This document shows positions 43,914-55,437 of a DNA stretch of 64,000 nt, one piece after another. The notes under the pieces were generated by a model that was not told the origin of the DNA, made no database searches, and saw nothing but the letters and a program-made list of their open reading frames with translations. Source of the DNA: Ceratopteris richardii (lineage: Eukaryota > Streptophyta > Polypodiopsida > Polypodiales > Pteridaceae). How positions within the stretch are numbered: the first letter of the stretch is position 1; every line of letters begins with the position of its first letter. The position numbers and the translations under genes were made by a program. Location: the NCBI GenBank assembly GCA_020310875.1, contig CM035428.1:109211245-109275244 (forward strand). Reading direction: 5' to 3'.

Positions 43914-45568
43914 ATGGCTCTCCAAGAAGCCCTGAAGAACAGCTTCATCGACCTCAAGTCTCCTCAACATCTAGAGGTTGCCCCTGGTCTGCCCTTTGAT
44001 GAACTAATGCTCCAAAATGGCAATCAACTGGAGGTTGGAGAGAGGCTTCTGAAATCTCCAACAGGTATATGCTCTTCACTTGGCATCATCAAAACAGGTA
44101 TTGTATCTGAGCCTACAGGTCTGCTGCATGACATTCCCAAACTGCATAAGGAGACAAGGTCATATGCTCAAGCTATTGCCAGTACCCCTCAAGGTCTATT
44201 TTCTTTGTTTAACCAACCGTCGTGCTCAGGTAACCCTTTTCCTATTCAACTCTCGGTAGTGAAAGGTAAACAAAAGATTGATCAAATCGAAGATTTGGGT
44301 AATGTGCCAGGCTGTGAAGATCACCCTAATAAAATTAACCTTGACTTTGAGATGCCCGATAAGGATGAAGCCACATGGATCATAGATAGGCACGCTCTGT
44401 CCAACTAGCATAATCAGCTATATGAAAAAGTAGTTGTGGGACTAGGTCATGGCCCCAGGCCCCCACAAGGGTTACTCAAATCTTGGATTAAAGCTAATTG
44501 GGAAAACAGAGATCTTCACGTGAAGCATGTCCAAAACCTACCAAATAACTTTTATTTATTCTTCTTTGAAGATGCTAAAAGTGCCATCTAGGTTCTCATA
44601 AGAAATACCCCACTATCATTCTTTAGGTGGTACCTGGGTTTAACCCTAGAGAGCCTAAGCCCACAAAAGTCCCAGTTTGGGTTGAGTCCACTGATCTCCC
44701 CATTGAATTTTTCCCTTGGATCGAGCAGATAGGTAATATATTGGGCAAGGTATTGGGGCAAAAACCTAGAAGCAATTTCAACCCTAAGTGGGACCCCCAA
44801 ATCCTGATAGAGATAGACTTGGCCCAAGAAATTAAGCCCTCTGTTCTCATAAAGGACTCTGATGGTTGTCTCTTACACGAGCATAACATACTCTATAAAA
44901 GCTTGCCTAATGCCTGCTTTAACTGTTTCAAGCAGGGTCATTTAATCAAGGAATGCCCCTTGTTGGTCAACAATAAAGAGAGCTTACATGCTACGACCAA
45001 ATAAGATGTCAACTCAAAGGGATCTGTGAAGAAAGAGGAGACCAATAGTACCTCACGATTCAAAAAAGTTTTTAATAGAAACAAAAAAAAGGTTCAACAT
45101 ATGTCCAAGAAAAATACTGTGCAACTTGAAAAAGTAAGTAATCCTTTTAGTGTGTTGGATGATGGTCTTACAGAAGGAATAACAGATATGGATGAAGAGC
45201 ATGTAGAATCAGATGTCAAAATTGCCTCTCCCGACAATCAACATCAGGTAGGAGAAGGAGCTCATATGAACAATGCTTCCAAAGACTCTCAAAATAATCA
45301 CAAAGACTCGGGTATCAATAATCTTATGTCATCATCTAATGATGAAGATCTTGTCGAGGTCAACCAAGAAGATGAAACCTTCTCCAAGCAACTCAATCAA
45401 TATGATAATGAAAAGTTAGGTGACTTCCAACTACAACATAAAATCCATACTCATGTTGTAATGCCTCAAGGTAGTTCCCATCAGGTCAATAAAGGTAAGA
45501 GCAAAAGGAAGGAAGCTGCTAAAGTTTCTCAGTCACGCATCAAGCCCCCAAAAAACAATAAGAAATGA
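43914..45568 (+). pseudogene. LINE-beta ORF1: DUF4283 and CCHC zinc knuckle protein
   Basis: The reading starts MALQEALKNSFIDL (43914). A DUF4283-type RNA-binding region follows across 44410-44780, with LLKSWIKANW, FFFEDAKSAI, then after a frameshift near 44630 GFNPREPKPTKVPVWVE and LPIEFFPW. A CCHC knuckle CFNCFKQGHLIKEC lies at about 44918-44959, and a basic to acidic low-complexity tail runs to 45568. Stops sit at 44406, 44590 and 45003. In plant L1 elements ORF1 binds LINE RNA and forms the transposition particle. ORF2 follows 77 bases downstream. Confidence 0.85.
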
Positions 45569-45645
45569 GTTTTTGATCCATTTTGCAGTTGGTTCTCTTT
45601 TGTACTTTGCAAGTTTTGTCCTCCCCCCTACAGGATACTTTGATC

Positions 45646-47060
45646 ATGGACTCCCTAAACATTGTTTTTCTCAACACCAAGGGCTTAACTGACCTGGTGA
45701 GGGATAAGATCATTTACAACTAGTTAAAAGATGCTGCCCTAAACCCTGATTTGATTTGTCTGCAAGAGCTCAAAGTGGATGGTATTAATATGTTGTCGAA
45801 TCTTGAAATTATCTCTAATAGACAAACTTGGTACTATACTCAGCATCCTAAAGGGAAGGGTGGTGCTACTATAGGTATCTCCAACTCCATTTGTATGTAG
45901 TAGATAAATGCATGATGAGTAATACCCATCAATGGATTGCCCTAAAGTGTCTCGACCTATTGAATTACACTATTGTCTGTGTCTATGCCTCCAACTCCTC
46001 TATTGACAGGACTAACTGTTGGAACAATCTCTCCTTACTCTCAGGTGATGTTATCTTGAATTGGGACTTTAATATGTTTGTTAATACGAATGATAGGAAG
46101 GGAAATCAAAATAATGTTCTTCAAGGAAGTGAAAAGTCTAGCTGGATCAAAACGGTGAGTGCTCTTAACCTGGTTGATTGCTCTGCCAACAGAGGGCATA
46201 CTTGGAATAACAGGAACGCTTCCAATTTATTATATGCCAGACGTGATAGAGTTTACATGAATAATAATAGGTATCAGGATCCGTGGCATCATACTTGTAA
46301 CAAAGACCCCTCTCTACAACTCTCTTACCATTAGCCTCTAGTGATCAAGTTGTTCAGAAACTCTCCTGATTATAAAGCTGGCTGGCCCCATTTGGATAGC
46401 TCCTTACTGAAGCTTCCCTATGTTAAAGAGCATTTTTATGCATTTTATTTGAGTAACTCCTCCCCCTTTATAGCTTGGGAGAAAGCTATCAAAGATATTT
46501 AGACCCTTTTCACTAGACTCAAGTGTAAGGCCAAGAAGGTTAGGAATCAAAGAAGAATGATGATCCTCAACTTGAGATAGAACAAGGTGAGTTGGCTAAC
46601 TTTGACCAACATAGAAAAAGTCAGAAGATCCTTGCTCTTTAGGAAAGGTTGAGGTATGAAGAGTACATTCTTGCTAGTGGTGCTCTTGCTGCATCAAGAG
46701 AATTCTAGGCTGGGAATTTGTAGGAGGCTATTAGTTTCTTTACCAATGTTCTCTCTAGGCCTCCCAAGAGGGGGGAGGATATCCAGAGAGCTAGGGACCA
46801 TATTGCCTTAAAGAGAAAAAAAATGATCTCTCATGCCCTGGCCTTGATCCTGGACTTGCCTCTCTCTGCCTATGAGGTTAGAGAAACCATTAGTAAATTT
46901 TGGTTGGGATGGCTTACCTAACGAATTCTTTTAGGAACTGGTAGATTTCCTTATGCCCATTATTCTTTTCATATGGCAAGAAGCCATGAAAAGAGGTACC
47001 CTTTCTACCTTTATTAATTATGGAGTGATTAAATTGATTCATAAAAAAGGATCTAAGGAA
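45646..47060 (+). pseudogene. LINE-beta copy 1 ORF2, 5' part (endonuclease and linker)
   Basis: The start codon at 45646 begins MDSLNIVFLNTKGL, the apurinic endonuclease fold, with LICLQELK carrying the catalytic Glu. After a frameshift near 45890 it continues VCVYASNSS and DFNMFVNTNDR; the C-terminal SDH motif is degraded to SYH. The linker reads FFTNVLSRPPKRGEDI. A deletion near 46700 removes about 50 residues relative to copy 2. The frame ends at KKGSKE, where the copia C1 duplication AGGAA begins. Confidence 0.85.
47056..47060 (+). repeat. Copia C1 target-site duplication, left
   Basis: AGGAA, repeated at 53141-53145 immediately after the right LTR. Five bases is the usual length for LTR elements. 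Confidence 0.9.
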
Positions 47061-48190
47061 TGTTAAAGATAAATGAACAAGCTCATTTTCATATGAGCCA
47101 TGTTTGGATAAATTTACCAAATATAAAGATAAAGAAAATGTGGAGGAAAAAAGGTAAAAATAATAAAAGAAAAAGTCTAGTCAAAATTCATGATGAGTAA
47201 GAGATACAATATCTTGCCTTGTAGTTAGTAGCATGTAGTGGAGAAAGTGGTGAGTTAAGAAGGAGGCACAAACTTCTTCACATGCTCATTGGTTATAAAA
47301 GTGAAGTGGGAGCACATTCAAAATAAGGAGAGAAAGAGGCAAGAGCTCCCAGTAGTCGGATCTGGCCATTTTGTCATTTTGGCTTCCCTTAGACTCCTTC
47401 CAGCCACACATCAGTTTGTACATAGCTTTGCTGCAGAGCTCATATCGCACTGCATATGTAACCATTTTGTGCGTTTAAACATGCATTGGAAAGCTTATCT
47501 TGTGTAATTTCTGCATATCAAATATCTCTTTGAAAGCTTATGTAGTTTGTGAGATATCAGTGAAAGAGTGAAGTCTAGATTTTCAGTATACCTATGTAGA
47601 TAGGTAGTCTATTTTGGTCGGTTAAGTTTCCTGACCAAAACATATCCAAATTGAGTGATTTTTATCTTGTTCTTGGCATCTACTTTCACTGTCGCAAATA
47701 TCTCATTGAGATCATTTATATTTTGTGAGATATCTGTCAGATAATAAAATCCAGTTTTATAGTGTACTTATGTGTGCAGGTGGTCTATCTTGGTGAGTTG
47801 AGTTTCTTGATCAAAACTCATCCAAATTACTTGTTTTTTATCTTGTTGGAAAGCTATTTGTGTCTACTTTCTCTGTACCAAATATCTGTCTCAAAGGATA
47901 TATATTCAGAGAGTTATCAGTCCGAGAGTGAAGCTCAATTCTTTAGCATATCTGTGTGGATAGGTAGTTCATCTTTGACAGTTGTGTTTCCTAATCAAAA
48001 CTTGTCCAAATTAAGTCATTTATAGCTTTTTAGAAAGCTCTCGTTGTCTACTTTGACTGACTAAAGTCTCAAATCCATTTGAGTTTTGTATTGAGAGAAG
48101 CAAGCTATCTAAGGTGCAGATGTTTGTCCAAGTGTTGGACATACAAGGGTGACACACTTCTGTTGCGCATAGGAGAACTAATTCTCCACA
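47061..48190 (+). repeat. Left LTR of copia C1
   Basis: TGTTAAAGATAAAT...ATTCTCCACA, 1130 bases. A TATA box (TATAAAA) lies at 47294-47300. It matches 52005-53140 with scattered substitutions and small indels of a few per cent. The region 47520-48060 contains several diverged internal repeats of 'gagatatcagt...gaagtc...tagataggtagt' type. Confidence 0.93.
47294..47300 (+). promoter_or_regulatory. TATA box in copia C1 left LTR
   Basis: TATAAAA, conserved at 52238-52244 in the right LTR. Confidence 0.55.
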
Positions 48191-48192
48191 GT

Positions 48193-48204
48193 TGGTATCA
48201 GAGC
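48193..48204 (+). other. Primer-binding site of copia C1
   Basis: TGGTATCAGAGC two bases after the LTR end, complementary to initiator tRNA-Met. Confidence 0.92.
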
Positions 48205-48348
48205 AAACTTGGTGTTGAAGCTTCATCAACAGAGCTGGAGGTGAAGCAAAGCAAAAGAGGAGCTACAAAACAAGAAGGAGCTTCACAAACGCAAGAGCAA
48301 AGGACTATAACTATTCGAGGTAACTCTCAAAGTCTTTGATACTCTTCA

Positions 48349-49665
48349 ATGGCTGACTTGGGTCAACAAGTAGAGAAGTTGGACAAGGATAACTATCCCG
48401 TGTGGAAGTTTAGAATGACCAACTACCTAATGGGCAAAGGCTTATGGGGTATTGTGAGCGGCGATGATGCTCAACCTCAAATCAATCAAGCTATGGCCAC
48501 CGAAGTCCAAAGGAGGCAAGCAAAAGAATGGGAAGAGAGGAATAGGAGAGTCATGTTCCTCATTTCGCAAGTAATTACTAATGCCATGGTAGGTCATATT
48601 CAACATCTAGAGAAAGCTAAGGATGCTTGGGAAGCTCTTGAAAGGATGTATTCAACAAATACCAAAGCTAAGAAACTTCAACTCAAGAATGAGTTGAACA
48701 CAATCAAGAAAAGTTCGAGTCAATCCATACCTGAATATACTTTGAAGATTAAGGAGCTAAGCGATGCTTTAGCTTCTATTGGCACAACGGTTGAAGACGA
48801 AGATCTTGCGTGTTATACTCTGAATGGCTTGAGAGAAGATGAAAGATGGAAGCCTTTTATAACTTCCTTTAACTTGAAAGATGTATATCCAGGTTTTGAA
48901 CAACTAATCCCTCATCTTGTCACAGAAGAGCTTAGCTTCGGTGGTCCCAAAGGAAAGGACAACCACAACCAAATGTTATATGCAGGTCGAGGTAAAGGAA
49001 GAAACTCAAGAGGAGGATCAAGAGGAAAAGGAAGAGGTCACAACCACTCCAACTACAATCAAAATAATTCGGAAGACAACAAGGATGCATCAAATGCCAA
49101 CACACAAGGAAGAGGTGGAGGTAGAAGTAGAGGAAGAGGCCGAAGCTCCTACAATTCTCATAAAGGTATAACATGCTATCATTGTGGTAAAGTAGGACAC
49201 TATGCTAGTGATTGTTGGCTGAAGAATGGAAGACCAAATGGAGGCAATCAAAGGAACCAAAGCAACTATGCAAGCACCTCAAGTGAAGGAAGCAAGGACA
49301 CACTACTAGCAAGGAGACATGAGTATAGAAGCTCTTGTGAAGATGACAAAAAATGGTACATTGATTCAGGTTGTAGTAACCATATGTCATGCCAAGGAAG
49401 TTTGTTCACTAATCTACAGGTACCAAGTGGAAAAGGATGTGTTGAAACAGGTGATGATACTCAACACATGATTGAACACATTGGAGATATAAAGCTTGGA
49501 GATACAAGCAGAGCAAAGGTACTATCTGATGTTCTTCATGTTCCTACAATTTCAAAGAACTTGATTTCAGTAGGACAAATGGTAGAGAAGGTTAATCATG
49601 TCATATTCAATGAGAATGGGTGCTTCATAAAGAATCCAAAAGAAGGCTTCAAGGTCATTGCTTGA
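48349..49665 (+). CDS. Copia C1 gag and protease (polyprotein N-terminal part)
   Basis: 438 codons. Residues 1-200 are the copia gag capsid-like region (LDKDNYPVWKFRMTNYLMG, AKDAWEALERMYS, LNGLREDERWKPF). A basic RG-rich stretch follows, then a CCHC knuckle CYHCGKVGHYASDC at about 276-289. Aspartic protease with WYIDSGCSNHMS starts about residue 335, the catalytic Asp at 339. The start codon follows the PBS by about 145 bases. The frame ends at TGA (49663), where a CGA codon is likely ancestral; the same frame then continues into integrase, so the real product was longer. Confidence 0.9.
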   Translation: MADLGQQVEKLDKDNYPVWKFRMTNYLMGKGLWGIVSGDDAQPQINQAMATEVQRRQAKEWEERNRRVMFLISQVITNAMVGHIQHLEKAKDAWEALERMYSTNTKAKKLQLKNELNTIKKSSSQSIPEYTLKIKELSDALASIGTTVEDEDLACYTLNGLREDERWKPFITSFNLKDVYPGFEQLIPHLVTEELSFGGPKGKDNHNQMLYAGRGKGRNSRGGSRGKGRGHNHSNYNQNNSEDNKDASNANTQGRGGGRSRGRGRSSYNSHKGITCYHCGKVGHYASDCWLKNGRPNGGNQRNQSNYASTSSEGSKDTLLARRHEYRSSCEDDKKWYIDSGCSNHMSCQGSLFTNLQVPSGKGCVETGDDTQHMIEHIGDIKLGDTSRAKVLSDVLHVPTISKNLISVGQMVEKVNHVIFNENGCFIKNPKEGFKVIA

Positions 49666-49683
49666 GGTAGAAGAGAAGGAAGG

Positions 49684-50691
49684 ATGTTCACTTTGGATGT
49701 CCAACATCCACATGGAAAGGTCATGTACATTCAATGTGGGAACAAGAAGATTTCAGAGCTGGACTTATGGCACAAAAGAATAGGACACATCAACATTCCA
49801 AAGCTGAAGGACATGAGCAAACATGAAGTGGTAAGAGGTCTTCCAAAATTTAAAAGCATTGGACTACATGAGTTATGTGAAGCTTGTCAACTAGGAAAGC
49901 AAACGAGGTAGCCATTCAAGAGGAGCAATTATGTGGCTCCCAATGTCTTGGACTTGATACATACGGATGTATGGAGACCAACCCAAGAGGCATCAATGGC
50001 TGGTAATAGATTTTTTGTCACCTTCATTGATGATCACTCAAGAAAGGTATGGCTGTTTTGTATGAAGCAAAAATCAGAGGTGTTTTCTATATTCAAAAGA
50101 TTCAAAGTTGAAGTTGAAAAGTAAACATGAAGGTCTAAGAAAACCTTAAGGTCCGATGGTGGAGGAGAATACTTCTCCAAAGAATTCTCAGATTTTCTAC
50201 AAGAGAATGGGATCAAAAGGCAATTCACTTGTAGGTATACACCACAACAAAATGGAGTAGTTGAGAGGAAAAATAGGCAAATTGCTGAAATTGCAAGATG
50301 CATGCTCAACGAGATGAAGGTACAATTGTACTATTGGGCTGAAGCTACCACAACTGCCATTTACTTGATGAATAGGTGCACAACATCGGGAATACATAAC
50401 TTGACTCCAGAAGAGGTATATTCCGGTAAGAAACCTAATCTTACACACAAAGTGTTTGGATGTGTTTGCTTTGTTCATATTCCACAAGAAGTTAGAACAA
50501 AGATGGAACCAAGATCAAAAGAATGCATTTTCATCGGCTACTCGACGGAGCAAAAAGGATACAAGTGTTACAACCCTAGAACAAAGGAATTAAGAGTCTC
50601 GCGAGATGTGGTCTTTGATGAACTAAGACCATGGTATGAAGATAAAGGAAAGGAAAAGATTCTTGAAGAAGATTGTGATGATTATGCATGA
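49684..50691 (+). pseudogene. Copia C1 integrase
   Basis: Same frame as gag. The zinc domain LWHKRIGHINIPKL...CEACQLGKQTR gives the HHCC ligands. The core has Asp in HTDVWRP and SFIDDHSRKVW-like FIDDHSRK, the second Asp in SDGGGEY and Glu in VVERKNRQ, then the C-terminal FGCVCFVHIPQEVRTKM and FIGYSTEQKGYKCYNP. Stops at 49909 (TAG) and 50122 (TAA) each differ from an expected Gln codon by one C-to-T change. The frame ends at TGA 50689. The DDE triad is intact in sequence. Confidence 0.88.
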
Positions 50692-50755
50692 ACAAATCAA
50701 AGAGAAGTTCAACAATCAAGCACAAAGCTTTTAGGTCCAGAGGCATCTACATCAA

Positions 50756-51682
50756 ATGACGAATGTTCAACATGGAGGGGGAGTCATTCTTTGTCTCCAA
50801 ATTCAGCTCATAGTAGAGTTGAAGAAACAAGTGCTTCCAAACAGTGAGGTAGATGCAAGTGAAGAAGAATATGAAGAGGTAATCACTCCGATGGTAAAGT
50901 TGAATAGGTTAAAGAAGCAACTTTCTAAAGGCGATGAAAGAAGATCTTCAAGGAAAAGGTATCCAACTCAAAGGTTGAGTTATGATAGTTTTATGGCGAC
51001 ACATTTTGCATACATGATGCAGGTTATCAAAGACAAAGAGCCTGAGACAGATGAAGAAGCTTGCACACAAAAGGAATGGAAGCAAGCTATGAAAGAGGAG
51101 ATCAAAGCTCTCAAAGATAATCACACATGGGAACTAGTGCCAAAGAAAGAAGGTATGAAGATTGTTCCAAACAAATGTGTGTTTAAAGTAAAGAGGAATG
51201 CTGCTGATTCACTAGCTAGATATAAACCTAGATTAGTTTCCAAAGGATTTAAACAAACACAGGGCATAGATTATGATGAAGTTTTCAGCCCCGTTGCAAA
51301 GATGGGAACTATCAGAGCCTTAATAGCAATTGGTGCTTCAAGGAGATGGCCATTATATCAACTCGACATCAAAAATGCCTTTCTCAATGGAGAACTACAA
51401 GAAGAGGTATACATGAGTCAACTGGTTGGATTTGAAGATGAAAACCATCCAGATTTTGTTTGCAAGTTGAAGAAGGCACTTTATGGCTTGAAGCAAGCAC
51501 CAAGAGCATGGAATCAGAGATTGGTAGAGTATCTAACTAAGTGTGGATACAACCCAAGTAGTGCAGATCCTTCGTTGTACATGAAGAAGGAAGAAAATAG
51601 AGAGGTATATATTTGCATATACGTCGATGATCTCATCATAACAGGAAATGATGTTATAGGGGTAAGGAGTTTAAAATTTTAG
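50756..51682 (+). pseudogene. Copia C1 reverse transcriptase
   Basis: It lies in another frame from integrase. It reads QKEWKQAMKEEIKALKDNHT, NAADSLARYKPRLVSKGF, FSPVAKMGTIRALIAIGAS, QLDIKNAFLNGEL, LYGLKQAPRAWN and the catalytic YVDDLIITGN near residue 290. It is cut directly after this: the C-terminal third of RT and the start of RNase H are deleted, with DNA jumping to RNase H near 51700. Confidence 0.88.
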
Positions 51683-51699
51683 ATCTCCAAAGGATTAAA

Positions 51700-51990
51700 A
51701 AGCTTTTGACTGATCTTGGAGTGCAAGTTGGAACCATCCCTATATACGGTGATAACATGTCAAGTATTTACTTGGCAAGCAATCCTATGTTTCATGCAAG
51801 GAGCAAGCACATAGAGGTCCACTACCACTATGTAAGGGAGAAGGTGCTGAGCAAAGATGTGGAGGTAAAGTTCATCAGAACCAAAGAGCAGGTTGCAGAT
51901 ATGTTTACAAAGTTCTTGGATGCTTCTAAACTCAAAGGTTTCAAGGATGCGATAAATTTGAAGGACATGGATGAAGATAACTCCCAAATG
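51700..51990 (+). pseudogene. Copia C1 RNase H, C-terminal part
   Basis: Reads IPIYGDNMSSIYLASNPMFH, then SKHIEVHYHYVREKV and FIRTKEQVADMFTKFLD. This is the end of copia RNase H, with the catalytic Asp in GDNMS. The N-terminal half, with the first Asp and Glu, is deleted. Confidence 0.85.
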
Positions 51991-51991
51991 A

Positions 51992-52004
51992 GCTTGAGGG
52001 GGAG
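51992..52004 (+). other. Polypurine tract of copia C1
   Basis: GAGGGGGAG immediately before the right LTR start TGTTAAAG. Confidence 0.85.
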
Positions 52005-53140
52005 TGTTAAAGATAAATGTACAAGCTCATTTTCATATGAGCCATGCTTGGATAAATTTACCAAATATAAAGATAAAGAAAAAGTGGAGGAAAAAAGGTA
52101 AAAATAATAAAAGAAAAAGTCTAGTCAAAATTCATGATGAGTAAGAGATACAATATCTTGCCTTGTAGTTAGTAGCATGTAGTGGAGAAAGTGGTGAGTT
52201 AAGAAGGAGGCACAAACTTCTTCACATGCTCATTGGTTATAAAAGTGAAGTGGGAGCACATTCAAAATAAGGAGAGAAAGAGGCAAGAGCTCTCAGTAGT
52301 CGGATCTGGCCATTTTGTCATTTTGGCTTCCCTTAGACTCCTTTTAGCCGCACGTCAGTTTGTACATAGCTCTGTTGCAGAGCTCATATCTCAGTGCATA
52401 TGTAACCATTTTGTGCGTTTAAACATTCATTGGAAAGTTTATCATGTGTACTTTCTGAATATCAAATATATCTTTGAAAGCTTATGTAATTTGTGAGATA
52501 TCAGTGAAAGAGTGAAGTCTAGGTTTTTAGTATACCTGTGTAGATAGGTAGTCTATTTTGGTGGGTTAAGTTTCCTGATCAAAACATATCCAAATTGAGT
52601 GATTTTCTTGGAAATCTCTTGGCATCTATTTTCACTATCCCAAATATCTTATTGAGATCATTTTTATTCTATGAGATATCTGTCAGATAGTAAAGTCGAG
52701 TTTTATAGTGTACTTATGTGTGCAGGTGGTCTATCTTGGTGAGTTGAGTTTCCTGATCAAAACTCATCTAAATTACTTGTTTTTTATCTTTTTAGAAAGA
52801 TATTTGTGTCTACTTTCTCTGTACCAAATATCTTTCTCAAAGGATATATATTCAGAGAGTTATCAGTCTGAGAGTGAAGCTCAGTTCTTTAGCATATCTG
52901 TGTGGACAGGTAGTTCATCTTTGAGAGTTGTGTTTCCTAATCAAAACTTATCCAAATTAAGTCATTTATAGCTTGTTAGAAAGCTCTCTTTGTCTACTTT
53001 GATTGACTAAAGTCTCAAGTCCATTTGAGTTTTTTATTGAGAGCAGCAAGCTATCTAAGGTGCAGATGTTTGTCCAAGTGCTAGACATACAAGGGCTCAC
53101 TACACACTTCCGTTGCACATAGGAGAACTCATTCTCCACA
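52005..53140 (+). repeat. Right LTR of copia C1
   Basis: Same ends as the left LTR (TGTTAAAG...CTCCACA), 1136 bases, followed at once by AGGAA and the resumed LINE reading frame. Confidence 0.93.
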
Positions 53141-53145
53141 AGGAA

Positions 53146-55338
53146 GACCTTAAAAATTGGAGACCTATCTCTTGTTTGATTCTCTTTACAAAATGTTTGC
53201 CTCCTCCTTGTCCAGGAGACTTAGCCCCATTATGGATATGATTATTCTCCCTGAGCAGAAAAGGGTTCATTGAGGGTAGGTTCATTCTGGATTCCATTAT
53301 CTCCTTGCGGGAAGGATTGGAGTATACTAAAGATCTTAATATATATACTTTCTTCTTTAAAGTAGATTTTGGTAAGGCATACGATAGAATTGAATGGGAT
53401 TTCATTCTTGAGTCCTTGCATGATATTGGGGTTGGCAAAAGATTCATTAATTTTACAAGTATTCTCTTTGGTAATGCTAACTTCAGAGTTGCCATGAATG
53501 GTCATATTTCTGAACCGTTTAATTTGTGCAGGTCTATCAAACAGGGCTGCCCCCTTGCCCCTCTTGTTTTTTCCATCACTAGTGATGCTTTGGGTTGGCT
53601 TGTCAGAGACTGTATGGAGGTGGGCACCATCGGTGGGTTGATGATTCCTAGCTCTTCCTCCTAGCTAGGATTGAAAATGTTTGTAGATGATGCCAATATG
53701 ATTACCAAGGCTCATAATCTTTCTGTTGAGTATTTTCTTAAATGTCTAGACTTATTTTGCTGTGCTAGTGGGTCTAAATTACATCATAACAAAACTGGTT
53801 TTTTTCCTCTAATAACTGTATTCCTTCATGTGTAACTGATAAGAACTGTGATATTATAAAAAGAGGAGTTGTTTTCAGGTTGCTTGGTATTCCTATGGGT
53901 TTTGACATCACCATGGACCAAAGATGGGATTGGATCATGGAAAAATTCAGGAAAAGGGTCTTTCACTGGATGGGGATGCAACAATCCCTGTCTCATAGAA
54001 TCTTTTCTTTGAAGCATTACATCCTGCCTTCCCTAACCTATTTTTTCTCATGTTGGCAGCCCAATAAAAAGCAGCTTTCCCAAGCCATGGCTTTAGCAAG
54101 GAGATGCCTCTAGGGTGGCACTCCTCTTGGCAACAAAATCCCAAAGGTTGCCTAGAGCACCTACTGTATGAAAAAAGAAGAGGGAGGTCTTGGCCTAATT
54201 TTCCCTACACACATGGCCACCCAAATGGAAGCTAAATGGATTTCTAGGGCCTCTAAAAGCAATGATTTTTGGGCATGTCTTATTAAGAGAAACATCCATT
54301 CTTTCCATATCAAAGGTCATAAAACTGGAAGGACCACAACTTGTGGGATATTATGACTTCCCCCCTATGTGTTTACTCCCAAAGGCAGCCCCCTTGTTTG
54401 TTCTTTTTGGAATGCATGGATGAAAGTTAAAATGTCCTATATCATGCCTGACTATTCTGCTAACAATCTCTCTTTTATCCTATAGGACTCCATATGGTGT
54501 GGCTGGTTTGCTTCCCCTAACTCATCCCCCCTATCTATAAGTAATAACAAATGCAGGAAGCTTGGTTTTAGTAATTGGCTTTCCCTATTCAGGAACAATA
54601 TTCTGATTAATGATGATGTCATTTTGTCTAATGGCTATCTCTCCTTGGCTTGCAAGCAGATCTTGTTGGATAAAAAAGGTTGGCTGACTAACGGGACTGC
54701 TTCTTACCTCAACCACAAGTGGACTACTATCTCCAAAGTTATAGAAGATATGCTCCAAAGGTTCAAGAAGTCTGCCAAAAACATTTAGTCCATTGTTCCA
54801 AAACTCAATGCCAAATGGATGATTCAATGGAATTCCCATCATTGGAAATTTAGGTTCAAGATGCTCTGGGCATTCCCCACATCTTCAAAACAATCTTGTA
54901 TCCTCTGGATGATCATGCACAAAGGGCTGTGGGCTGGTAGCAGGGCTAAAGACGACAATATTAGTTCTGGCACCTGTGCCTTCTATGGCAGACTTGAGGA
55001 CCTACATCATATGCTCATTCATTGTGTGCCAGCAAAAAGATACTAGGATTGTATTAATGTCTACTGCACAATTCATGGTCTCCCTCCCCTTTCTTTCAAG
55101 AATATCCTCCTTGGAGAGCCTGGTAGTATGGATATTGGGCTTTGGCAAATTCTTAGAGCCCATATCATCTCGAACATTTGGAGGAGTAGGAACCAGAAGG
55201 TCTTGTCTAGGTCTCATAAGGATTTTTTTTATTGCTATATTCAGGAGTTAAAATCCTCTATCAGGATGTGCAAACAGAAAATGGAGTATGCCAATGTTGT
55301 TTCCAAGAACCCTTATGACATATTTAGGGATTGTCCAT
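53146..55338 (+). pseudogene. LINE-beta copy 1 ORF2, 3' part (RT and C-terminal domain)
   Basis: It resumes in the frame broken at 47060: DLKNWRPISC, then GFIEGRFILDS, FKVDFGKAYDRIEWDFI, GCPLAPLVFSI and the catalytic FVDD at 53680-53691. After a frameshift near 53800 it reads RLLGIPMGFDITMDQRW and WMGMQQSLSHRIFSLKHYIL, a zinc-binding CAFYGRLEDLHHMLIHC (first Cys pair altered), and a basic C-terminus ending near 55338. Stops and shifts are scattered. The 3'UTR contains 'gggtcgggtctttctctctt'. Confidence 0.87.
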
Positions 55339-55437
55339 AGACTATATGTTGTAACAGCCCCTGTTTAGGGGTCGGGTCTTTCTCTCTTTTGTTTTTTCTT
55401 TGAATTTACTCCTTTGCTGTTGTCTTCAAAGAAAAAA

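Larger units (their letters stand above)
47061..53140 (+). mobile_element. Ty1/copia retrotransposon C1, complete ends, internally damaged
   Basis: A 6.08-kb element inserted in LINE-beta ORF2. It has a 1130-base left LTR, iMet PBS, gag with knuckle, protease, integrase, RT, RNase H, polypurine tract and a 1136-base right LTR. The domain order is copia. Three in-frame stops, one frame change and a deletion between RT and RNase H inactivate it. The LTRs differ at many sites, so the insertion is not recent. Confidence 0.93.
43760..55437 (+). mobile_element. LINE-beta copy 1, near full length, split by copia C1
   Basis: This L1-type LINE has a 5'UTR (43760-43911), ORF1 (43914-45568), ORF2 (45646 to 55338, interrupted by copia C1 at 47061-53145), a short 3'UTR and an A-rich tail near 55425-55437. 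Without the copia it is about 5.6 kb, close to full length for plant L1s. Both ORFs carry frameshifts and stops, so it is dead. The left target-site duplication is at 43745-43759. Confidence 0.88.
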